From contig CAZBJB010000026.1 in the NCBI GenBank assembly GCA_964492105.1, forward strand, positions 1 to 21,538: 21,538 nt of DNA, given 5' to 3'. The notes beneath the pieces are model-generated. The model made no database searches, was not told the DNA's origin, and saw only the letters and a program-made list of their open reading frames with translations. The position numbers were made by a program, and so were the translations under genes. This DNA is from JAUZQZ01 sp964492105 (GTDB lineage: Bacteria; Pseudomonadota; Zetaproteobacteria; Mariprofundales; Mariprofundaceae). Below are positions 15,714-21,538 of this stretch, piece by piece. Every line of letters begins with the position of its first letter. The stretch's first letter is position 1.

Positions 15714-15994
15714 TGCACAGTCCACCTCATCCTGGTGAGATCATCCGTGAGCCGTGTCTGAAACCATTGGGGTTGACCGTCACCGAGACCGCCAGGGCGC
15801 TTGGCATAAGCCGCAAGGCGCTCTCCGATTTGCTGAACGGGAGGGCAGGGATTAGTCCGACGATGGCTATCCGTCTGGCCAAGGTCTTTGATACCACGCC
15901 CGAATCATGGCTTGAACAGTAGATATAATATGACCTCTGGAAAACACGGCAAAAGACGGATGAAGATATACAGATCCGCCGCTTGGCTGCATGA
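15710..15994 (+). pseudogene. HigA-family antitoxin interrupted by two in-frame stops
   Basis: The first 69-70 residues form a HigA-type HTH antitoxin (PPHPGEIIREPCLKPLGLTV, SRKALSDLLNGRAGIS, then TTPESWLEQ). The frame then meets TAG (15920-15922) and TAA (15926-15928), yet it continues without a shift as YDLWKTRQKTDEDIQIRRLA and ends at TGA 15992-15994. That tail is what normally follows SWL in full-length HigA proteins of about 93-100 residues. Restoring CAG and CAA at the two stops would give EQQIQYDLW, so two C-to-T type changes suffice. The short HTH part (ending 15922) may still bind DNA. The start (ATG 15710 or 15713) overlaps the PIN toxin stop. No HigB toxin is nearby. Confidence 0.8.
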
Positions 15995-16068
15995 TGACTT
16001 GCGAATTGGTTGAAGACACACGAAGTTAGCTCTTGGAAAAACCAGAGGATAAAAAGAGGGCGTAGTTT

Positions 16069-18538
16069 ATGACAGATATTACGAACAGTGAAATTAAAAA
16101 TCACCTAGATGAACTTTTTCCCAAGATAATAATTTCAATTGCCCCTCAAATTAACTTTGCCTGTCACCAAAATAGCGTCCCACTTATCAGAGATATTTCG
16201 ATTGCGAATGACACCACTGAAGCATTGAAAGGATTGATCCTTCGCATGGATGTATCTCCGGGGTTTGTCGTCCCAAAAATATGGCATATCGCCAGCTTAT
16301 TGAGCAGTTCAGAAATTAATATTTCCGACCGCGATACAACGCTAAACGGAAACTTCCTTCTTGAATTGACTGAATCCATGCGCGGAGAGGTTACTTTTTC
16401 CCTGCTTCAAGATGAGGAAGAGATAGTTAAGAACGTTTGCAAAGTGGAAGTCCTCGCAAGAAATGAATGGGGCGGTTATGGCGCTCAACCTGAACTTCTT
16501 GCAGCCTTTTCCATGCCTAATGACCCAGCAATAGACAACATACTATCCCAGTCGGTTGATGTTCTTCGGCGAGGCAAAAAAAGTGATATGCTTGATGGTT
16601 ATGTTAGTGGAAAGCGTACACGGTCTTGGGAAGTTGTATCAGCAATTTGGTCTGTACTTGGCAATTTGGAACTGAAGTATTCATATCCGCCGAAGAGTTT
16701 TGAACAAACGGGGCAAAAAATCCGAACACCATCCATGATTATGTCTGGAAGGTTGGCGACGTGTATGGATACGACAATGCTCTTTTGCTCCGTAATTGAG
16801 CAAGCTGGTTTATATCCAATTGTTATCCTTAAGGATGGGCACTCTTTTGTTGGTGTTTGGTTGCAGCCGGACAGTTTTCGATCTGTTGTGACAGATGACG
16901 TTACCGCCCTAAGAAAACGTATAGACTTGAATGAACTGATTGTTTTTGAAACAACGCTCATTACTCAAAGCCCCGTACTTCCATTCTCTGCGGCAATTGA
17001 AAATGGTAAGAAACAATTGGTTGAAGAATTTGAGGCTGATTTCGTTTGCGCTATTGATATTCAGCGTGCGCGTGAGCAGCGGATAAAGCCTCTTTCCCTT
17101 GTCGAACAGGTAGTAGTGATCGGCGATGATAAAAAAATAGGGGTGTCTACGCTTCCTGTTTTGGATGAGGTGCCAATTATTGAAGATTTTGCCAAGCCAG
17201 ACACTTCAGGCAGCGAGGAAGCGAGTTGTGAAACACGTCTGGAAAGGTGGCAGAGAAAGTTACTGGATCTTTCACTGAGAAATCCCTTGCTCAAGTTCCG
17301 TCCTTCTCTAACCGCAATTCCGATTGTTTGTCCTGATCCTGGATTATTGGAAGATAAATTGGCCAAGGGCAAGACGATCAATCTTTTGCCTTTGCCAACC
17401 ATGACCATGGATAAAGGGCGAGATGGCGCTATTCATGGTGCGCGAACGGGCGAAAATTTAGATGAGGCGTTTGTTTCCAGCGCCCTTGAAAAGCATGAGA
17501 TTTATGTTCGTGAAGAAAAGACAAAACTTGAAACAAGGCTTATCGCTCTTTATCGCAAGGCTAAAGGCGATTTGGAGATGTTTTGCTTCAGATGGAATTG
17601 GACAAATGCTCTGTTTGAATAAGAGACATTCAAACAGAGCATTTGTCCAATTCCATCTGAAGCAAAACAAAGAAATACTGTTGCGTTTAGGCTGGAATCT
17701 GCTGCGCCTATGGTCAACGGATTTTTGGGTTGATGGTAAAGGAGAGCTAGACAGGTTAGATCGAGAAATACAAGACGTCTTGGGTAAAGAGCGAGCGAAA
17801 CGAGCTGCAAAAGAGGCAACAGAGAAAGAGGAAGTGGCAAAGAAAGAGCTACCTTGCACGCCTGCTTATCAGGAAGATATGCCCATAACACAAGATGTGA
17901 TTTGTACCATTCCAGAAAAGCCCCTCCCGCCAGAATCTTTGGTTGCTCGCCCAGTGAGCACCCAAAACGACCAATATAAAATTACAAGCAACCGCATTGC
18001 TGCGAAACCACACGGCCTGTTTGCTGCTGAATATAAAAACTGGGTATCTCATCCTTTGCCTGATCCACGAAACGACGGGTTGTTCCACAAGGTAGTTGAT
18101 GGATTGATTGAAATCATTGAAGCCGAAGGTCCAATGTATTGTCACCGTGCCTATCATCTTTATGCGCATGCTTGCGGAATCCATAAAGTGGGCAGATTAA
18201 TCCGCTCTGTATTCAACCGGGCAGTCAATCGAGGAGTGACGATTGGCAAACTGTTTATTGATAAACAACACGGCACCAGTGCCGCTAATGGCTACCTGAA
18301 TTGCGTCGTCAGAGTTCCGGATACCCCGGAAATAGAACTCCGAATTGGCGGTGGCCGGGCTCTTGAAGAGATACCTTTGAATGAGATTGCTGCACTTATG
18401 GACATGGTTGCCAAACAATTCGCTATTCATGAAGAAGAACAACTGTTCAGGAAGGTCTTGGATCGCTATAAAATAAAGAGGTTCACAAGCAAGGCGCGCG
18501 GCATCCTTGAAGCCGCCAAGGAAATTATACCGGTATGA
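16069..18538 (+). pseudogene. Internally deleted DUF4011-type SF1 helicase/nuclease
   Basis: Two halves of one very large protein type are present in different frames. 16069-17577 (503 residues) is the N-terminal part: a beta-rich domain, a transglutaminase-like segment with Cys232 (RLATCMDTTMLFC) and His258 (KDGHSFVGVWL), then the DUF4011 start RLERWQRKLLDLSLRNPLL, breaking off at RKAKGDLE. 17669-18538 is the C-terminal part: the end of a restriction-endonuclease-like domain (KEILLRLGWNLLRLWSTDFW), a charged linker, and a DUF3320-like tail. The whole SF1 helicase core, probably over 3 kb, is missing. The junction is a perfect palindrome (17579-17669) that adds a stop at 17620-17622. Full-length relatives are linked to phage and plasmid defence. 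The region is visibly more AT-rich than its neighbours, suggesting transfer. Confidence 0.78.
17579..17669. repeat. Perfect 42-bp palindrome at helicase deletion junction
   Basis: Arms 17579-17620 and 17628-17669 are exact reverse complements over 42 bases, with a 7-base spacer (AAGAGAC). Outside the arms the pairing stops at once. The left flank reads in the DUF4011 frame and the right flank reads in the endonuclease-like frame, so the palindrome fills the deletion point. No target-site duplication is visible. Confidence 0.95.
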
Positions 18539-18625
18539 TTTCCTTGTGGTTATGCCGTTTGAGTAATCTTCCATGAAGATTATGGATGATCGCGGCATTG
18601 AGAGACTGAAGATCATGGGGGTGAC

Positions 18626-19771
18626 GTGAGCATACTTATTGAACAGATTCATCTGAGAAACTGGAAAAATTTTTCAAATGTCAGCGCACAATGTGGTGAC
18701 CGCGTATTCCTTATTGGCCCTAATGCATCCGGCAAATCTAATTTTATGGATGCGTTGCGATTCTTGCGTGATGTGTCGCGCAACGGGCTGGCGCCAGCTG
18801 TGGGAGAGCGAGGTGGAATTTCCGCCATCCGGTGTCTTGCCGCCCGGCGTTATTCAGATATTGTTGTAGAGGTCAAGCTCGCTGATGTGTCACAAAAATG
18901 GTCGTATCGGCTCGCCCTCACCCAGGATCAAGCCAGCCGCCCAATGATTCGTGAGGAAAAGGTTGTCAATCTGGAAACAGGCAAGGAATTGCTGAATCGC
19001 CCGGATGATGCGGATCGCGAGGACAAGGAACGATTAACGCAAACAGCATTGGAACAGGTCACCGCTAACAAGGAATTTCGCGGCATGGTGCGTTTTTTTG
19101 AAACCATTTCCTACCAGCATATTATTCCCCAGGCTGTACGTGACCCCAAGGCGTTTTCTTCCACCCCCGTGCATAATGATCCATTTGGAAGAGACTTTCT
19201 TCTGCGCTTGTGGAATACGCAAGCCCGTACGCGGGATTCCCGGTTGAGAAAAATCACCAGGGCATTGCAAGTGGCCGTTCCGCAACTAAGTGATTTGGTG
19301 GTTGAAATGGACCATCAGGGGACACCGCATCTGCGTGGAAAATATGAGCATTGGCGGCTGAGGGATGCCATGCAATACGAAAATCAGTTTTCAGATGGAA
19401 CGCTGCGGCTGTTTGGTCTGTTATGGGTTGTGTTTGAAGGGTCGGGGCCGTTGTTACTGGAAGAACCGGAACTTTCCCTGCATGCAGAAGTTGTCCGCTA
19501 TTTGCCCCAGATGTTCGAACAGATTCAAAAACATCGCAAAGAAAGAAGACAAATTTTTATCAGCACCCATTCCGAGGAAATGCTGAGTGATACAGGCATA
19601 GGCGGAGAAGAGGTGTTGCGTCTGGAACCGGGGAAAGATGGATCCCGGGTGATTGGCTCTGACCAAAATGATATTGAGTTGCTTAAACAGGGTATGCCCG
19701 TCTCGGAGGTGATGCTGCCGCGTTCAGCGCCAAAGGGTGTCGATCAGTTATCTTTTCTGTTTGGCGGCTGA
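18626..19771 (+). CDS. AAA15/OLD-like ATPase
   Basis: This 381-residue ABC/SMC-type ATPase belongs to the AAA_21/COG4637-like group. Walker A is GPNASGKSNFMDALRFL near residue 31, following the typical opening IEQIHLRNWKNF. The signature-like QFSDGTLRLFGLLW, Walker B LLLEEPELSLHAEV, and the switch His in IFISTHSEEML are all present. There is no nuclease domain of its own. The start is GTG at 18626, just after GGGGG at 18617-18621. The downstream gene begins at or inside its stop, so the two are coupled. Such ATPases paired with TOPRIM-like or DUF4276 proteins resemble split OLD-type defence systems; that role is inferred. The ATPase itself looks intact. Confidence 0.85.
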   Translation: MSILIEQIHLRNWKNFSNVSAQCGDRVFLIGPNASGKSNFMDALRFLRDVSRNGLAPAVGERGGISAIRCLAARRYSDIVVEVKLADVSQKWSYRLALTQDQASRPMIREEKVVNLETGKELLNRPDDADREDKERLTQTALEQVTANKEFRGMVRFFETISYQHIIPQAVRDPKAFSSTPVHNDPFGRDFLLRLWNTQARTRDSRLRKITRALQVAVPQLSDLVVEMDHQGTPHLRGKYEHWRLRDAMQYENQFSDGTLRLFGLLWVVFEGSGPLLLEEPELSLHAEVVRYLPQMFEQIQKHRKERRQIFISTHSEEMLSDTGIGGEEVLRLEPGKDGSRVIGSDQNDIELLKQGMPVSEVMLPRSAPKGVDQLSFLFGG

Positions 19772-19773
19772 GA

Positions 19774-20354
19774 TTGGAGATTGATGCATTGGTTGAAGGC
19801 CTGACTGATGAGGCTATGGCGCACCGCTTGACTGGGGCTGTCGGCCATGAGATTGTGGTGTGTTATGGAAAGAAAGGTGTGGGCTATATCCAAAAGAGAA
19901 TTGCCGGTTTTAATGGACTGGCCAAAAACATACCCATTTTGACACTGGTGGATTTTATGGATACGCGAATGGCCTGTCCGCCTGATTGGTCCATGCATGG
20001 CTGCCTCACAGGGAACAGGGCATGCTTCTCCGAGCCGTGGTGCGTGAATTGGAAAGTTGGTTGCTTGCGGATCGTAATGGCATTGCTGAGTATCTGAAAA
20101 TACCCATGTCCGGGGTGCCAGAGAATCCGGAATCCCTGAGTGATCCAAAAGCGACCCTGATCCATTTGGCCAGAAAATCACGAAGCTCCAGAATCCGGGA
20201 GGGACTTGTTCCCGCTCAAGGATCCAGCGCAACTGTTGGACGTGGATATGCGTCCGAAATCATCCATTTCATTCGGGAATCATGGGATATAAACATGGTT
20301 CGAATGAAGGCATCCAGCCTCGACCACTGTATCCGGCGCCTTGAAAGCCTCTGA
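19774..20354 (+). pseudogene. TOPRIM/DUF4276-like partner protein, frameshifted
   Basis: Frame one (from TTG 19774, or CTG 19768, which overlaps the ATPase stop) encodes LEIDALVEGLTDEAMAHRLT, then GKKGVGYIQKRIAGFNGLAK and ILTLVDFMDTRMACPP. Frame two resumes at 19986 with VHAWLPHREQGMLLRAVVRE, LESWLLADRNGIAEYL, and runs to 20354. Adding one base near 19981-19986 joins them into a single protein of 193 residues, so one base appears to be lost. VEGxTDE followed by an Asp-rich strand (TLVDFMD) resembles the acidic motifs of TOPRIM-like/DUF4276 proteins, which often sit beside AAA15 ATPases. No slippery heptamer is visible, so programmed frameshifting is unlikely; a sequencing error cannot be excluded. 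Confidence 0.72.
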
Positions 20355-20391
20355 TATGGAACCAACAACCATTGAGTTGTTTGTGGTCTCT

Positions 20392-20425
20392 GCCTCCGGG
20401 CAATCTTTCGCGCTGAACCGGAGGC
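20392..20425. repeat. Hairpin upstream of sdhE
   Basis: A perfect 8-bp inverted repeat (GCCTCCGG at 20392-20399, CCGGAGGC at 20418-20425) has an 18-base spacer and lies about 50 bp before sdhE. No T run follows. It could be a leader or operator structure, or the scar at the right edge of the island. Confidence 0.35.
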
Positions 20426-20473
20426 GTGGTCTTCGTCATGATGCCGGATTCCTGATGGCAAGTGTATTTGACC

Positions 20474-20728
20474 ATGAATGACGCTGAGGCGAATACCCGC
20501 AAACTGCGTTATCGGCTCAAACGGCAAGGCATGCTGGAACTGGATACATGGCTGTCGCGTCTGGAGCCCGTACTGGGAAACCATGATGAGGAATTCAGCA
20601 GTGCGCTGGAGGAGCTGTTGAATTGCGAACCGGATGAACTGTTGGCGATGATGCAGGGCCGGTGTTCCGTGCCTGAAGCACTACGCTCCTGGCTTGCGAG
20701 AAGCGAATCAAGGGGTCAGCCAGCTTGA
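20474..20728 (+). CDS. sdhE: FAD assembly factor SdhE
   Basis: This small protein (84 residues) of the SdhE/YgfY (Sdh5) family promotes covalent FAD attachment to SdhA in the cytoplasm. The family hallmark is RKLRYRLKRQGMLELDTWLS, matching the RRGMxELD motif of E. coli SdhE, and LLNCEPDELLAMMQG matches the LLECxDPDLxxWL region. The ATG at 20474 is preferred; a GTG at 20462 would add MYLT. No strong ribosome site is seen for either. In many relatives sdhE lies directly after sdhB. Here the 6.1-kb toxin and defence island lies between them, which suggests that the island split the operon and that sdhE now needs its own promoter. Confidence 0.85.
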   Translation: MNDAEANTRKLRYRLKRQGMLELDTWLSRLEPVLGNHDEEFSSALEELLNCEPDELLAMMQGRCSVPEALRSWLARSESRGQPA

Positions 20729-20759
20729 TCCGCGATCAAAAGGCCGGTATATTCGGGGA

Positions 20760-21170
20760 ATGGCTAGATTACCCAAAATCGTTGTTCCAAATCAACCCCT
20801 GCATATAATGCATCGAGGTAACAATAGAAAAATATCTTTGAATCTGCAGAAGACATGAGTCGGATCAAAGAGGATGTTGCACAGGCCTTATCCAAAACTG
20901 ATTGTCAGTTGCACGCCTATGTCATCATGACCAACCATTTGCATCTTCTTATCACCCCTACGGACAAAGTGCAGCTTAGTAAGTTTATGCAAACAATGGC
21001 GAACCGATACGTCCGTTATTTTAATGCTTCACGTAATAGAACTGGAACTATTTGGGAAGGACGGTTTAAGTCAAGCTTGGTCGATAGCGAGAATTATCTC
21101 TTTACCCTCTATCGATATATCGAAATGAATCCCGTTAAAGCTAATATAGTTGAAAACAGCCCTGATTACT
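20760..21170 (+). pseudogene. REP-associated tyrosine transposase, frameshifted and truncated
   Basis: This is a Y1/HUH transposase of the RAYT (TnpA_REP) group. The N-terminus at 20760 reads MARLPKIVVPNQPLHIMHRG, NNRK. In an A-run near 20827-20833 the frame then shifts by one base, continuing as IFESAEDMSRIKEDVAQAL. The HUH-like motif is AYVIMTNHLHLLITP, and NRYVRYFN likely holds the catalytic Tyr. The IWEGRFKSSLVDSENYL and YIEMNPVKANIV blocks are typical. The frame ends abnormally after PDY, where family members continue with PWSS, because an IS21-family end starts at 21171. One A missing from the run would explain the shift. Confidence 0.8.
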
Positions 21171-21175
21171 TGGGC

Positions 21176-21219
21176 GCTCACAGGAATTGACCCGTTTGTG
21201 CTCACAGGAATTGACCCGT
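21176..21219 (+). repeat. Tandem 20-bp motif at IS21-like terminus
   Basis: GCTCACAGGAATTGACCCGT occurs at 21176-21195 and again at 21200-21219, identical over 20 bases with a 24-bp period. These are probably the repeated transposase-binding sites of the IS end. Confidence 0.85.
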
Positions 21220-21312
21220 CGCATGCGCAGTGATTTGCATTCAATTCTGAGCATTTGATGCGGCATTGTGGTCAGGGCGAGTGCGCTTCTGCTGTGTAAA
21301 TGTATGTTGACG

Positions 21313-21344
21313 ACCCCAGCGGGAAGCAGATTTTAAGCTGGGGT
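21313..21344 (-). repeat. Hairpin at the 3' end of istB
   Basis: A perfect 8-bp inverted repeat (ACCCCAGC at 21313-21320, GCTGGGGT at 21337-21344) overlaps the istB stop codon and has a 16-base loop. It lacks a T tract, so termination is uncertain. Confidence 0.35.
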
Positions 21345-21538
21345 ATTCCCGGACTCGGGTGCGCGGAGAGATTTTCCATTGATACATAATGTGATGCAAT
21401 GGTGCTGTAATCGGTCAAGCAGTGCGTCGACGAGTGGTTTGCGATGAAAGAGATGATACCATTCGGGATAATCCAGGTTCGTAGTGATGATAGTGGCCTT
21501 GCGATTATAGCGCTGATCCATGAGTTTGAAGAAAGCGT
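21333..21538 (-). CDS. istB: IstB-like helper ATPase of IS21 family (partial)
   Basis: The C-terminal end of the AAA+ helper that IS21 transposases need for target capture. AFFKLMDQRYNRK, then ATIITTNLDYPEWYHLFHRK, PLVDALLDRLQHHCITLCI and SLRAPE follow the family's sensor and C-terminal pattern. The gene enters from the right edge, so its start, Walker A and Walker B are outside the window. The stop (TAA on the minus strand) is at 21333-21335, about 160 bp from the IS boundary. Confidence 0.9.
   Translation of the reverse strand, partial: AFFKLMDQRYNRKATIITTNLDYPEWYHLFHRKPLVDALLDRLQHHCITLCINGKSLRAPESGNTPA

Larger units (their letters stand above)
21171..21538 (-). mobile_element. IS21-family insertion sequence, istB-side end (continues out of window)
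   Basis: The outer boundary is placed at 21171 (TGGGCG), where the REP-transposase homology stops and the IS motif GCTCACAGGAATTGACCCGT begins. That motif is repeated 24 bp further in, as IS21 termini often carry repeated transposase-binding sites. The istB gene runs in from the right edge on the minus strand. istA and the other end lie outside the window, so the target duplication cannot be checked. Confidence 0.75.

Noticed and set aside
15920..15928. Reassignment of TAG/TAA to glutamine, suggested by the HigA frame
   Set aside because: TAA and TAG clearly end other intact genes here (TAA for dinB, lepA and recO; TAG for rnc and era), so these are ordinary nonsense changes.
19981..19990. 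Programmed -1 frameshift in the TOPRIM-like gene
   Set aside because: The bases around the shift (CCT GAT TGG) do not form a slippery heptamer, and no downstream stem was evident. A lost base is simpler.
20356..20481. 41-codon frame starting MEPTTIELFVVSASG before sdhE
   Set aside because: It overlaps the sdhE start out of frame, has no ribosome site and no family match. It is more likely leader DNA containing a hairpin.
20725..20739. TTGATC/GATCAA hairpin at the sdhE stop as a terminator
   Set aside because: The 6-bp stem is perfect, but no T run follows on either strand and it partly lies in the coding end.
1..21538. CRISPR arrays, tRNA and rRNA genes
   Set aside because: No regularly spaced direct repeats and no tRNA- or rRNA-like sequences were seen by eye on either strand. 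A covariance-model scan was not possible.

Overview
The window is a proteobacterial chromosome segment of moderate GC. The layout and protein sequences look gammaproteobacterial or close to it (an acidithiobacillia- or zetaproteobacteria-like lineage is also possible). The basis is an lepA-lepB-rnc-era-recO-pdxJ-acpS-nnr run, an E. coli-type sdhCDAB set with conserved haem and Fe-S ligands, and an SdhE family protein. No rRNA, tRNA or CRISPR array was seen.

Region by region. (1) 1-2650: a possible structured RNA end and terminator, then dinB (DNA polymerase IV) facing a Kef/CPA2-type Na+ or K+/H+ antiporter; the two genes overlap tail to tail by 4 bp. (2) 2650-3182: a gene-free stretch with a small hairpin and a 189-bp MITE-like element (17-bp inverted ends, one mismatch). 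One 43-bp end of this element recurs identically right after nnr. (3) 3183-10913: a long co-directional housekeeping block: lepA (EF4), lepB (signal peptidase I), rnc (RNase III), era (GTPase), recO (repair), pdxJ (vitamin B6), acpS (holo-ACP synthase) and nnr (NAD(P)HX repair). Junctions are tight except era-recO, where a second, unrelated inverted-repeat element sits. (4) 11128-14362: sdhCDAB, complete succinate dehydrogenase with overlapping or nearly abutting genes.

(5) 14363-20473: an accessory island. It starts with two PIN-toxin modules, an RHH antitoxin-PIN pair and a Phd antitoxin-PIN pair. The second pair overlaps a HigA-like antitoxin cut short by two in-frame stops. Next comes a large DUF4011-type SF1 helicase gene that has lost its whole motor core; a perfect 42-bp-arm palindrome sits exactly at the deletion junction. 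Last is an AAA15-type ATPase coupled to a TOPRIM/DUF4276-like partner that carries a single-base frameshift. These gene types are typical of anti-phage and addiction islands, and several are decaying.

(6) 20474-20728: sdhE, the flavinylation factor for SdhA. Its position suggests that the island was inserted between sdhB and sdhE, splitting an sdhCDAB-sdhE operon. (7) 20760-21538: a REP-associated (Y1/HUH) transposase with a frameshift in an A-run, cut off at its 3' end by an IS21-family element. The IS end carries a repeated 20-bp motif and istB runs out of the window.

The most noteworthy signals are the palindrome at the helicase deletion, the three-gene antitoxin-toxin-antitoxin operon with two C-to-T type nonsense changes, the ATPase/TOPRIM-like pair, and the sdhB/sdhE split by a defence island.
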